A stretch of 64,000 nucleotides of DNA from Bacteroidales bacterium (GTDB taxonomy: Bacteria; Bacteroidota; Bacteroidia; Bacteroidales; Muribaculaceae). Location: the NCBI GenBank assembly GCA_003150235.1, contig QAMW01000006.1, positions 4,833 through 68,832 on the forward strand. The letters are read 5' to 3'. The notes under the pieces are model-generated. The model worked only from the letters and a program-made list of their open reading frames with translations. It made no database searches and was not told the DNA's origin. Shown here one piece after another: positions 25,931 through 34,566 of this stretch (within the stretch, counting starts at the first letter, position 1; the number at the start of each line of letters is the position of its first letter). The position numbers were made by a program, and so were the translations under genes.

Positions 25931-26563
25931 TTATCTGGATTTAAGGTCTATGACATAACGGAGCGACACACCGATGCGGTCGATGCCGAAATAATTGGTG
26001 ACACTCCTGTCGATCAGGGCACCGTCAGGAATATTGTAATAACGGTTGTAACGCATGTTGACCCATCCGAGTCCGAGCGTAAACTCCATGCCGAAACGCT
26101 CGCAGAGCTGCAAGGCGTAGCCGTAGCTCGCGCCGATGCCTAACAACGGACGTCCTACCCACTGGTAACGGTTATCTCCGTTTCTGAGATTGAACCAAGC
26201 CACTGAGGCGTGTATGCCTACAAAATGTCCGTAGCCTGCCGCTTTACCGCCAAACCACCTGCGACATTCGGGCTGCAGAGCAAATGATTTTACCGAGCGG
26301 CGCGAACTGATGTTCCACGGACACCATAGTACCGGGACCTGAACCGTAAGGTGACGTGACACCTGCACTTCCGGAGCCAGATTGACGTGCATTCCCGCCC
26401 AGGGGACCAGATTGGTGGAAATGGAAAAATATCGCGGCGCATCACCGGAGCCGTCAGGCAACGCGACGGCGCGGTTTACCCCGGCGACAGAAAAAGCGGT
26501 CACCGCCATGACGAGCAGCAATATCAGTCGTGTGGCGCGATAATGTGATGAGATTGATTTCAT
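25931..26563 (-). CDS. DUF3575 outer-membrane-type protein
   Basis: This 210-residue protein has a signal peptide (about 1-34). DUF3575 hallmarks are YFSISTNLVPWAGMHVNLAPEVQVSRHLTVQVPVLW, an RRWFGG segment, and a beta-barrel ending IGVSLRYVIDLK. DUF3575 genes usually head fimbrial or Mfa-type operons in Bacteroidales, and this one heads the two fimbrillin-like lipoproteins. A TACATTTGT element at 26567-26575 lies only four bases before the ATG. If it is a real promoter, either the message is nearly leaderless or the true start is internal. Confidence 0.8.
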   Translation of the reverse strand: MKSISSHYRATRLILLLVMAVTAFSVAGVNRAVALPDGSGDAPRYFSISTNLVPWAGMHVNLAPEVQVSRHLTVQVPVLWCPWNISSRRSVKSFALQPECRRWFGGKAAGYGHFVGIHASVAWFNLRNGDNRYQWVGRPLLGIGASYGYALQLCERFGMEFTLGLGWVNMRYNRYYNIPDGALIDRSVTNYFGIDRIGVSLRYVIDLKSR

Positions 26564-26651
26564 TTCACAAATGTAGATATAAAAATTTTAGCCTACCATT
26601 TCAACTGATAGACAATCAATAGATTTCGCTGTCTATTATCCGGGATATGGC

Positions 26652-26686
26652 ATAAAAAACGGGACAACGCAAATGCGCCGTCCCGC
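26652..26686 (-). terminator. Terminator of the M48 peptidase gene
   Basis: CGGGAC (26660-26665) pairs with GTCCCG (26680-26685), with inner GC pairing, and is followed on the minus strand by a run of six T. It lies 20 bases past the stop codon. Confidence 0.8.
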
Positions 26687-26706
26687 TAAAATCGTTCAAC
26701 ACGTGA

Positions 26707-27504
26707 TTACTTGGTAGCGGGAGGAGTGATGCCCTCGTCGGTGGCGCGCTTCTCCATGCGCTCGATGCGCTTGTCAAGATCGGGGTGAGACGAGAAGAGC
26801 TGATTAATCTTGCTGTCTTTTTTCGCTCCCGCTTCTTCCTGTATGGATTTCAGCTTCTTGAACGACAAAGCCATAGCCCAGGGATTTTTACCGTGGCTCT
26901 TGAGAAACTCATAACCGTAATCATCGGCTTCCTTTTCCTGCTTCTGCGAGTAAGTGGCACCGGCAAGCGCCTCGCCGAGGTCACCAAGCTGCGAGTCGGT
27001 AAGAGCGGCGGCAGTATTGCCTGTCGAGCCGATACCGTCTTTAAGCGCGGAGGTAAGAAGCGACTGCTTGAATGCCTTCTTCGAGTCATGGTGTGCTACA
27101 TGACCGATTTCATGACCTATTACGCCAAGCAGTTCCTCGTCGCTCATGATATCCATCAGCGCGGCAAACACGCGTACACTTCCGTCAGCACATGCGAAAG
27201 CGTTGACATCAACCACCCAGTAAACCTTGAAATTCAAGGGTATGCCTTCAACGGAAGTAAGCCCTTGGGTAAGGCTGTCAAGACGCTGTGTATAAGGATG
27301 GTCAGGTTCACACACCTTATTATGGGCATCCATCCAGTCGATGTACTCCTTGACATAGGCTGTCATCTGTGCATCGGTAAGTGTCACAGCCTGCGCCGCC
27401 TTAGTGGCCGCACCGACCGCCTTCTTCAAATTGAACTGCGCCATCACCGGCATAGAGCAAGCGATGCAACATGCCAGGCTAATAATTTTTACAAGTCTGT
27501 TCAT
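26707..27504 (-). CDS. M48-family metallopeptidase (exported)
   Basis: This 265-residue protein has a signal peptide (about 1-23, ending VMAQ). The zinc site is HEIGHVAHHD (about residues 130-139), with the third ligand in EKEADDYGYEFL (Glu near 191), as in periplasmic M48 proteases of the BepA/LoiP group. It probably acts in envelope protein quality control. It is a single gene with a terminator. The size and lack of extra membrane helices argue against HtpX. Confidence 0.88.
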   Translation of the reverse strand: MNRLVKIISLACCIACSMPVMAQFNLKKAVGAATKAAQAVTLTDAQMTAYVKEYIDWMDAHNKVCEPDHPYTQRLDSLTQGLTSVEGIPLNFKVYWVVDVNAFACADGSVRVFAALMDIMSDEELLGVIGHEIGHVAHHDSKKAFKQSLLTSALKDGIGSTGNTAAALTDSQLGDLGEALAGATYSQKQEKEADDYGYEFLKSHGKNPWAMALSFKKLKSIQEEAGAKKDSKINQLFSSHPDLDKRIERMEKRATDEGITPPATK

Positions 27505-27636
27505 AATTTTTTTAAGATTGCTTTTTCAAAAATCGATGCAAAGAAAACTAAAATCGCGCTAACTGCAAAATCCCGCAGGATATTAACAATTTCACCGCGA
27601 ACAGTGTTATTAGATAAACGACTAACATTTACCGCT

Positions 27637-27960
27637 ATGATGAAAATAAAACTTGGCACGACGCAACTGCACGTGACCTACACTGACGACGAACTGAAGA
27701 CAAAAGTGCTCGGTTACATAGACTCCAAAGATGACGGGGTAGGATTCCGCGACATCTGCGACAATATACTGACTTTTGCCGAAGATGAAGGCAAACTCTC
27801 ACAACCTGAAGCAGAGCAATATCAGTGGATGGAGCTTGACCGCGCCGACATATTAAGGATTGACGCCATACTTAACGACGCCATAGCCGAGCGCCGGATA
27901 ATGATCGACTTCAACACGACCCACTATCAAGCAGCCGACACATATTTCATAAAGCGCTGA
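27637..27960 (+). CDS. Small acidic protein of unknown function
   Basis: This 107-residue protein begins MMKIKLGTTQLHVTYTDDELK. I do not recognise a family. It is acidic, has no signal peptide or membrane segment, and ends NTTHYQAADTYFIKR. The N-terminal 50 residues (KVLGYIDSKDDGVGFRDICDNILTFAEDE) look like a small helical domain. The frame stays open far upstream, but that part is antisense to the M48 gene, so the start is placed at the ATG at 27637. It is divergent from the M48 gene and upstream of an SDR. Confidence 0.6.
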   Translation: MMKIKLGTTQLHVTYTDDELKTKVLGYIDSKDDGVGFRDICDNILTFAEDEGKLSQPEAEQYQWMELDRADILRIDAILNDAIAERRIMIDFNTTHYQAADTYFIKR

Positions 27961-27965
27961 CCGGC

Positions 27966-28015
27966 AATAAACCCTCAACCATAAACTATAAACCATAAAC
28001 CCTAAACCGTAAACT
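27966..28015. repeat. Degenerate AAACCATA/AAACCCTA tract
   Basis: About six imperfect 7-8 base units of the form ATAAACC or CTAAACC fill the gap before the SDR gene. It is a simple repeat with no coding potential. Confidence 0.6.
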
Positions 28016-28026
28016 TACAATCATAC

Positions 28027-28821
28027 ATGAACAGAATCGTGATTATGGGTGGAACCTCAGGCATAGGTCTTCACCTTGCCGAGGCATACGCCTCTATGGG
28101 ATGGAAGGTCGGTGTCGCCGGCCGTAAAGAAGCACCCATGAAAGAATTGAAAGAGATGTTTCCTCAACAGGTAGAATGGCTGAAAATCGACGTGACCAAG
28201 AGTGACGCGCCCCAACGGCTGCTGGAACTGATACGTAATCTCGGCGGCATGGATGTATATCTGCACACAGCGGGCATAGGTTACGAAAACGACTCGCTTG
28301 ATGTGGAAAAAGATGTTGCCACGGCTGAGACCAATGTAGTAGGCTATACCCGCATGGTAGACACCGCCTACCGTTTCTTCCGCAAAATGAGCGAAAAAGG
28401 TATCGGAGGGCATATCGCCGTGATATCATCGGTAGCGGGCACAAAAGGCATAGGTAAGCTTGCAAGCTATTCGGCATCTAAAAAATATCAGTCGACTTAT
28501 CTTGAAGCGTTGGAACAGCTCGCCCACACCGAAGGAGTGGACCTCGCCTTTACCGACATCCGTCCCGGATGGGTACGTACACCATTACTTGAGGATGACC
28601 GGATATATCCCATGACCATGAATGAAGAGGAAGTAGTACCTCTGATTATCAAGGCGATAAAACGCCGCTCAAGAATTGCGGTCGTTGATTGGCGCTGGGC
28701 TGTAGCGGTAGCGTTCTGGCGTCTTATTCCCGGCTTCCTGTGGGTAAGGATACCCCTGACCATATCGCGCGAGGCGACACCCGAACAGACCGAAATCGAC
28801 GCGGAACTCGCAAACGAATAA
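28027..28821 (+). CDS. Short-chain dehydrogenase/reductase
   Basis: This 264-residue classical SDR has the NAD(P) motif GGTSGIGLHLAEAY (about residues 8-21), a Ser in the ISSVAG strand, and the YSASK catalytic pair (about 155-159). The C-terminal 50 residues include hydrophobic stretches (WRWAVAVAFWRLIPGFLW), which may attach it to the membrane. The substrate cannot be read. It lies just before the T9SS cluster; an inverted repeat spans the gap to porT. Confidence 0.88.
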   Translation: MNRIVIMGGTSGIGLHLAEAYASMGWKVGVAGRKEAPMKELKEMFPQQVEWLKIDVTKSDAPQRLLELIRNLGGMDVYLHTAGIGYENDSLDVEKDVATAETNVVGYTRMVDTAYRFFRKMSEKGIGGHIAVISSVAGTKGIGKLASYSASKKYQSTYLEALEQLAHTEGVDLAFTDIRPGWVRTPLLEDDRIYPMTMNEEEVVPLIIKAIKRRSRIAVVDWRWAVAVAFWRLIPGFLWVRIPLTISREATPEQTEIDAELANE

Positions 28822-28854
28822 TTTCGCCCCCTAAACCTTTATATATAATAAACG

Positions 28855-28894
28855 CGGCTTACATTCGTTATGATTAAGTAATGGATGTAAGCCG
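28855..28894 (+). promoter_or_regulatory. Inverted repeat enclosing the porT start codon
   Basis: CGGCTTACAT (28855-28864) is perfectly complementary to ATGTAAGCCG (28885-28894). The 20-base loop contains the porT ATG at 28881. In RNA this would place the start region in a hairpin loop; it may also act as a terminator for the SDR gene, though no T-run follows. Confidence 0.45.
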
Positions 28895-29618
28895 TACATA
28901 TAATAAAATACTCGCAGTGGTGATGCTGGTGCTGATAGCAGCGGCACTGCCCGTGTCTGCGCAACAACGCAACGACAAGTTGCTCAACCGCCCCTACTCC
29001 GACCTTCGCCCGTGGCATCTCGGATTTTCAATAGGCGTACACACCCAGGACCTGCAGATTACCCATAACGGGTTCGTGACCGAAAACGGCGAGACATGGT
29101 TCATGGAGCAGCCGGCATTTTCGCCCGGTTTCTGCGTGAACGGACTCCTTGACCTGCGGCTCAACAACTATTTCAGCATACGCTTCACCCCCGGAATGTA
29201 TTTCGGCAACCGCGTCATAAAGATGCACGATACCACCGGCGGAGGCGTACAGCAGCAAAACCTCAAGACCAACCTGGTGGTAGTACCGGTCGATGTGAAA
29301 TTTGCCTCGATGCGCTATCACAATGCCCGTCCCTATCTTGTGGCAGGTGCAATGGTGACCTTCGACGTGTCGAAACGTCGTCCCCGCGACCTGTTACAGC
29401 TCAAGAGTACCGATTTCCTTCTCACGGCTGGATTTGGCTGCGACTTCTATCTCCCCTTTTTCAAGCTATGTCCGGAGCTGAAGTTCTGTTTCGGTCTTAC
29501 CGACGTGCTCAAACATGACCGCCCCGATTTCGTGGATGACCCCGACGGAATCAAATATACCCAATCAATAAAGAAAGCCGTCACCCAGATGGTTGTGCTC
29601 ACCTTTTATTTTGAATGA
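28881..29618 (+). CDS. porT: PorT-family outer-membrane protein of T9SS
   Basis: This 245-residue protein has a signal peptide (about 1-27, ending VSAQ) and then an eight-strand type barrel. Conserved PorT/SprT features include LRPWHLGFSIGVHTQDL, SPGFCVNGLLDLRLNNYFSIRFTPGMYFG and the LKTNLVVVPVDVKFAS strand. PorT is required for type IX secretion in Porphyromonas. The stop overlaps the porP start (ATGA), and the porPKLMN genes follow, which supports the call. Confidence 0.87.
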   Translation: MDVSRTYNKILAVVMLVLIAAALPVSAQQRNDKLLNRPYSDLRPWHLGFSIGVHTQDLQITHNGFVTENGETWFMEQPAFSPGFCVNGLLDLRLNNYFSIRFTPGMYFGNRVIKMHDTTGGGVQQQNLKTNLVVVPVDVKFASMRYHNARPYLVAGAMVTFDVSKRRPRDLLQLKSTDFLLTAGFGCDFYLPFFKLCPELKFCFGLTDVLKHDRPDFVDDPDGIKYTQSIKKAVTQMVVLTFYFE

Positions 29619-30607
29619 CCCGACCTATGGCAAGGAAATCATATACACCGCTACTGCTGTTGCTTTTATGCGCCCTGATATTTCCTGACCGCGCCACGGC
29701 GCAGGTCGACGCGCAGTTCACGCAATATTTCGAGGTGCCGTCATATTACAACGCCGCCGCTATCGGCACATCCGACTTCATCAGGATACGCGGAGGGTCG
29801 CGCCTGCAATGGGTAGGTATCCCCAAAGCACCCAAGACATTTCTTGTCACCGGCGACATGCCGTTCAAGCTCATGAACAAGCGTCTCGGCGTGGGACTCA
29901 TGATGCAGCAGGAAAGCATGGGTCTTTACAAAAACATGACCATAGGTGCACAGGCGGCATACAAACTCAAACTGTTTAAAGGCGAACTCAGCATAGGCCT
30001 GCAGCTCGGATTTATTGACGAGTCGTTCAAAGGCTCGGAAGTGATACTCCCTGACGGCGACGACTATCACCAGGGAACCGATGAAGGCATACCGACGACC
30101 GATGTTCACGGCACATCGTTTGACCTCGGTCTCGGTGTATGGTACACCCACCGCTACTTCTGGGCGGGACTATCCGCCACACATCTCAACGAACCCACCG
30201 TCACGATGTCGACCGACGGCACCGACGGCAAGGAATATGAGTTCAAGGCGGGGCGCACGGTTTATTTCATGGCGGGTAGCAATATTCCCATAAAAAACAC
30301 GTTATTTGAAATACAACCGTCATTCCTTGTGAAAAGCGATTTTACATTCACCACCGGTGAAATAACGGCAAGAGTGCGCTACAACAAGTTTCTCACCGCC
30401 GGAGTGGGCTACCGCATCAACGATGCGGTGTCATTGATACTCGGAGCTGAATTTAAAAACTTTTTCCTCGGATACAGCTACGATTACGCCACCTCGGCGA
30501 TATCGAGAGCAAGCAACGGAAGCCACGAGATATGGGGCGGCTACCGCCTCAAACTCGACCTTGGAGAGAAAAACAGGCATAAGCATAAAAGCATACGCAT
30601 AATGTAA
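29615..30607 (+). CDS. porP: PorP/SprF-family T9SS membrane protein
   Basis: This 330-residue protein has a signal peptide followed by the PorP/SprF opening QVDAQFTQYFEVPSYYNAAAIG and beta-barrel strands to the end. PorP-like proteins anchor the PorK/N ring or present cargo at the outer membrane. It overlaps porT by four bases. A second ATG four codons downstream is an alternative start. A nine-base gap leads to porK. Confidence 0.92.
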   Translation: MTRPMARKSYTPLLLLLLCALIFPDRATAQVDAQFTQYFEVPSYYNAAAIGTSDFIRIRGGSRLQWVGIPKAPKTFLVTGDMPFKLMNKRLGVGLMMQQESMGLYKNMTIGAQAAYKLKLFKGELSIGLQLGFIDESFKGSEVILPDGDDYHQGTDEGIPTTDVHGTSFDLGLGVWYTHRYFWAGLSATHLNEPTVTMSTDGTDGKEYEFKAGRTVYFMAGSNIPIKNTLFEIQPSFLVKSDFTFTTGEITARVRYNKFLTAGVGYRINDAVSLILGAEFKNFFLGYSYDYATSAISRASNGSHEIWGGYRLKLDLGEKNRHKHKSIRIM

Positions 30608-30616
30608 CCAATCAAT

Positions 30617-32053
30617 ATGAGACGAAATTTGAAATATCTGTTTATAACCATATTCGCCTGCGCCATGCTGGCGTCATGCGCGGTAGGCGGCAGAAGCAGC
30701 TCGGGCGGCGAGGTCACGGGAGTGGGTGGCACTTCCTGGGCGGAACCGACACCTTACGGCATGGTACTCATCGACCGCGGGTCGATGAAGGTGGGTCCGT
30801 CGAAGCCTGACAGCGCGTGGAACCTTCGCGCCGATGCCCGCGGTATCTCTGTCGACGGCTTCTGGATGGATGAGACCGAAATCACCAACAGCAAGTACAA
30901 GCAGTTTGTCTACTGGGTACGTGACTCCATAATCCGCGAGCGTCTTGCCGACCCTGCATACGGAGGCAACGAGGCTTACAAGATTGAAGAGGACAAGGAG
31001 GGCAACCCGATAGGTCCGTATCTCAACTGGAGCAAGCCTATTCCCTGGCGCAATCCGGGTGAAGACGAGGCGCGCGCCATCGAGAGCCTTTACCGCACAA
31101 ACCCCATCACCGGAGTCAAGGAGCTTGACCCCGAGCAACTCACTTATCGCTACGAGGTATACAACCACACCGAGGCGGCAAAACGCAAAAACCGCCTCAA
31201 CCCGGCTCGCCGCGAATATGACACTGACAAGCCCGTGCCTACAGAGCTGCCCATCATCTCCAAAGACACGGCATATATCAACGACGAAGGGGAGATTGTA
31301 CGCGAGACCATCACCCGCGCCCTCACCGGCGATTATGATTTCCTCAACACATATATAGTAAATGTGTATCCCGACACTACAGCCTGGATAAACGACTTTG
31401 ACAATGCCTACAACGAGCCTTATGTGAGACTCTATTTCTCTCACGGCGGCTACAACGACTACCCTGTGGTGGGCGTGAGCTGGGAGCAGGCAAATGCCTT
31501 CAGCAACTGGCGCACCGACTTCCTGCGCCGTTCGCTCGGTAAAGACGGCATCTACATCGAGCCTTACCGTCTGCCGACAGAGGCAGAATGGGAATATGCC
31601 GCCCGTGCCGGAAACGACGAGAACATCTATCCCTGGGAAGGGGAACTTCCTCTTACCGAGGACAAGGGGTGCTTCTACGCCAATTTCAAGCCGGCGGAGG
31701 GCAACTATGTCAGGGACGGACATATAATCACCTCGCGTGTGGGTACATACGCCCCCAACGATTTCGGACTGTATGACATGGCGGGTAATGTGAGCGAATG
31801 GACCTCGACCGCCTACACCGAGAGTGTAGGCAAACTCACAAGCGACCTCAATCCGGAATACCGCTACGACGCGGCTGTAGAGGACCCGTACCGCATGAAG
31901 CGCAAGATTGTGCGCGGCGGCTCGTGGAAAGATGTGGCTCACAATGTCAGGAGCGACATACGCATGTGGGAGTATCAGAACGAGCAGCGCAGCTACATCG
32001 GCTTCCGCAACGTGAGAACCCAGATAGGCTTCGCCAAAGGACAGAAGAAATAA
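30617..32053 (+). CDS. porK: PorK/GldK, T9SS ring lipoprotein
   Basis: This 478-residue lipoprotein has lipobox MLASC (Cys at about residue 21). The body is an FGE/SUMF1-like domain: GMVLIDRGSMKVGPSKPD, DGFWMDETEITNSKYKQFVYWV, YPVVGVSWEQANAFSNWR, and the closing VRGGSWKDVAHNVRSD...YIGFRNVRTQ. PorK and PorN form the large periplasmic ring beneath the outer membrane. It sits second in porPKLMN order. Confidence 0.95.
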   Translation: MRRNLKYLFITIFACAMLASCAVGGRSSSGGEVTGVGGTSWAEPTPYGMVLIDRGSMKVGPSKPDSAWNLRADARGISVDGFWMDETEITNSKYKQFVYWVRDSIIRERLADPAYGGNEAYKIEEDKEGNPIGPYLNWSKPIPWRNPGEDEARAIESLYRTNPITGVKELDPEQLTYRYEVYNHTEAAKRKNRLNPARREYDTDKPVPTELPIISKDTAYINDEGEIVRETITRALTGDYDFLNTYIVNVYPDTTAWINDFDNAYNEPYVRLYFSHGGYNDYPVVGVSWEQANAFSNWRTDFLRRSLGKDGIYIEPYRLPTEAEWEYAARAGNDENIYPWEGELPLTEDKGCFYANFKPAEGNYVRDGHIITSRVGTYAPNDFGLYDMAGNVSEWTSTAYTESVGKLTSDLNPEYRYDAAVEDPYRMKRKIVRGGSWKDVAHNVRSDIRMWEYQNEQRSYIGFRNVRTQIGFAKGQKK

Positions 32054-32080
32054 AACCGTTATCACATACCAACAAGAGCA

Positions 32081-32989
32081 ATGGGAAAAATCAAAAGATA
32101 TAAGAACAGTGTAGAGCGTTTCCTCTCCGGAGAGAAGGGACAGCGCTTCTTCAACTTCGCCTACTCCATCGGTGCCGCGATTGTAATCTGGGGCGCCCTT
32201 TTCAAGATACTTCACCTGCCGGGGGGCAACATGCTTCTGTCGATAGGTATGGGCACGGAGGTACTTATGTTCGTGCTCACGGCTTTTGACCGCCCGCCGC
32301 GCGAATATCACTGGGAGGAAGTGTTTCCGGTGCTTTCCTCAAAGAATCCGGAAGACCGCCCCGACTTCAACGGCGACGGGGGCGTGAAGATTGTAGGAGG
32401 CGGAGTGGTATCCGGTCAGATGGAAGCCACTATCGGGGGGCAGATACCTGTCGGCGCAGGCGGACAGCGGGGCGCCGTAACTGAGGTATTGATACCCGAT
32501 GACGCAACTCCTTCGGAGCGTTATGCCGCGCAGATGACCGCGCTTTCCGAGCAGATGGACCAGCTGCGCAAGACCACCGAATCGCTCAACCATGTTTCGG
32601 AGGTGCTTCTGGAATCATATCGCGCCATTACCGAAAACTCGGAGAATATCACCCGCAGCTCAAGCGGCTATGTTGAAGAGATGCAGTCGCTCAACCGTAA
32701 CATCGCCGGTCTAAATACCATATATGAGATTCAGCTGAAGAGCGTCAGCTCGCAGCTCGACTCCATCGACCGCGTCAACAAGGGCATCAAGGATATACGC
32801 GACATGTATGAGAAATCATCGGCAATGAGCGAGCGCTACTGCGAGGAGACCGAGAAGATGGTGCGCTACATGCAGCAACTCAACCAGGTATATGAAAAGA
32901 TGCTCCACGCGATGACAATCAATATGTATCGCCCGATGGGTGGAATGCCCGAAGGCACCACAGTATCAAACGAGGTAAATGGGAAGTAA
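32081..32989 (+). CDS. porL: PorL/GldL, T9SS motor membrane protein
   Basis: This 302-residue protein has two closely spaced N-terminal membrane helices (about residues 24-65; IGAAIVIWGALFKIL and MLLSIGMGTEVLMFVLTAF) and a cytoplasmic coiled-coil-rich tail (about 140-290). PorL and PorM form the proton-driven motor that energises T9SS; the glutamate in GTEVLM corresponds to the conserved helix-2 acid. It overlaps porM by 11 bases. Confidence 0.95.
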   Translation: MGKIKRYKNSVERFLSGEKGQRFFNFAYSIGAAIVIWGALFKILHLPGGNMLLSIGMGTEVLMFVLTAFDRPPREYHWEEVFPVLSSKNPEDRPDFNGDGGVKIVGGGVVSGQMEATIGGQIPVGAGGQRGAVTEVLIPDDATPSERYAAQMTALSEQMDQLRKTTESLNHVSEVLLESYRAITENSENITRSSSGYVEEMQSLNRNIAGLNTIYEIQLKSVSSQLDSIDRVNKGIKDIRDMYEKSSAMSERYCEETEKMVRYMQQLNQVYEKMLHAMTINMYRPMGGMPEGTTVSNEVNGK

Positions 32990-34547
32990 CAATACACGCG
33001 GACTCTCACCCCGCCAGAAAATGATTAACCTTATGTACATCGTCTTGACGGCGATGCTTGCACTCAATGTGTCAAGCGATGTGCTCGAAGGGTTCAGTCA
33101 GGTCGAAGAGGGGCTTTCGCGATCCAATAAAAACATATCGGAACGTAACGAGGTGCTTTACCGGCGTCTTGAAGCCTTTAACGAACAGAATCCGGGCAAA
33201 GGCGGCGTATGGTATGACAAGGCTACCGATGTGCGCCGTACCACCGAAAGGCTTTACCAGCTTATCGACTCCCTGAAACTCGCCATCGCAGTGCGCGCCG
33301 ACGGAAAGGAAGCCGATGTAAAGAACATCCTGAACCAGGATGACCTTGAGGCGGCATCGGTAGTGATGCTCGGAGCGGTATCGCCACAAGGCGCCCATCT
33401 TAAAAAAGAAGTACAAGGCTACTCCGACTATATAGCATCGTTCATGACCGACTCGGTCAAAAGCGACAACATACGCAAAGCGCTATCAACAGCCGATGTC
33501 ACCCGCAAAGGCACGGTTATTCCCGTGTCATGGGAAGAGGCGATGTTTGACAGCAAGCCTGTAGTGGCGGCAATCACGCTGCTCACCAAACTGCAGAGCG
33601 ACGTGCGCTACGCCGAAGGCGAGGCTCTCGCCACCCTGCTCTCCAACGTCGATGCGGGCGATGTGCGCGTCAACGAGCTGAACGCATTTGTCATCCCGCA
33701 GTCACGCAACGTGATGCGCGGCAGCAAATACTCGGCAAATATTGTGCTTGCGGCTGTCGACACCACACAGCGCCCTCTCATTTTCATCAACGGCAAGCAG
33801 CTTGACAACGATCACGGACTATTTGAGACCGTTGCCGGATCAACAGGCACGTTTGACTACAAGGGTTACCTTGAAGTGCCTCATGGCGACGGGTCGGTGA
33901 CGCGTCATGACTTCGAGTCAAGCTACACGGTAATCGAACCGACGGCAACCATCTCGGCGACAATGATGAATGTACTCTACGCCGGCATCGACAACCCAAT
34001 GAGCATATCAGTGCCGGGAGTGGCGCCGGGAGCTATATCCGCCACCATGACCAACGGTACGCTTACCCGCCACGGTGACGCGTGGATTGCGCGCCCGGCA
34101 AAGGTAGGGACAGAGGCGGTAGTGACCGTCTCCGCCAATCTCGACGGTCGGCAGCAGACAGTGGCGTCCACGACCTTCCGTGTGCGCAAGCTGCCCGACC
34201 CTACCCCGTATATTGCATTTACCGACTCCAAGGGCAATCCGGAGCGTTACAAAGGCTCCAAACCGTTTGCCAAGACGCTGCTACTTGCCGCGCCCGGCAT
34301 TGAAGCGGCAATCGACGATGACCTGCTCAACGTGAGCTACAAGGTGTTGAGTTTCGAGACAGTGTTTTTCGACTCGATGGGCAACGCCATACCGGAAGTG
34401 TCATCGGGGGCACAGTTCTCGCAACGTCAGAAAGACTCGTTCCGGCGCCTGTCACGAGGGAAGCGATTCTACATCTCGCGTGTGAGAGCGGTAGGACCCG
34501 ACGGCATCGAGCGTGATCTCGCCCCGATGGAGGTAATTGTTAACTAA
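32979..34547 (+). CDS. porM: PorM/GldM, T9SS motor and periplasmic shaft
   Basis: This 522-residue protein has one N-terminal membrane helix (about 17-35, MINLMYIVLTAMLALNVSSDVLEGF) containing the conserved arginine-lysine preface SPRQKM. A long periplasmic region of four domains follows. PorM spans from the PorL motor to the PorKN ring. It overlaps porL and is followed by porN after 19 bases. Confidence 0.95.
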   Translation: MGSNNTRGLSPRQKMINLMYIVLTAMLALNVSSDVLEGFSQVEEGLSRSNKNISERNEVLYRRLEAFNEQNPGKGGVWYDKATDVRRTTERLYQLIDSLKLAIAVRADGKEADVKNILNQDDLEAASVVMLGAVSPQGAHLKKEVQGYSDYIASFMTDSVKSDNIRKALSTADVTRKGTVIPVSWEEAMFDSKPVVAAITLLTKLQSDVRYAEGEALATLLSNVDAGDVRVNELNAFVIPQSRNVMRGSKYSANIVLAAVDTTQRPLIFINGKQLDNDHGLFETVAGSTGTFDYKGYLEVPHGDGSVTRHDFESSYTVIEPTATISATMMNVLYAGIDNPMSISVPGVAPGAISATMTNGTLTRHGDAWIARPAKVGTEAVVTVSANLDGRQQTVASTTFRVRKLPDPTPYIAFTDSKGNPERYKGSKPFAKTLLLAAPGIEAAIDDDLLNVSYKVLSFETVFFDSMGNAIPEVSSGAQFSQRQKDSFRRLSRGKRFYISRVRAVGPDGIERDLAPMEVIVN

Positions 34548-34566
34548 GCTAATAAACAAAATTGTC

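Noticed and set aside
26567..26575. TACATTTGT promoter directly before the DUF3575 ATG
   Set aside because: It is only four bases from the start codon. It may be chance, so it is not listed as a promoter; a similar near-match (GATATTTGC) precedes the AraC-regulator gene at 59330-59338 and is treated the same way.
26785..27636. Upstream extension of the small acidic protein
   Set aside because: It is antisense to the M48 gene; only the part from 27637 is free of that gene and looks like a real start.
30674..32311. A 545-codon open frame antisense to porK/porL
   Set aside because: It is wholly antisense to conserved T9SS genes, has no family motif, and its composition is what GC-rich codon-biased genes give on the other strand.
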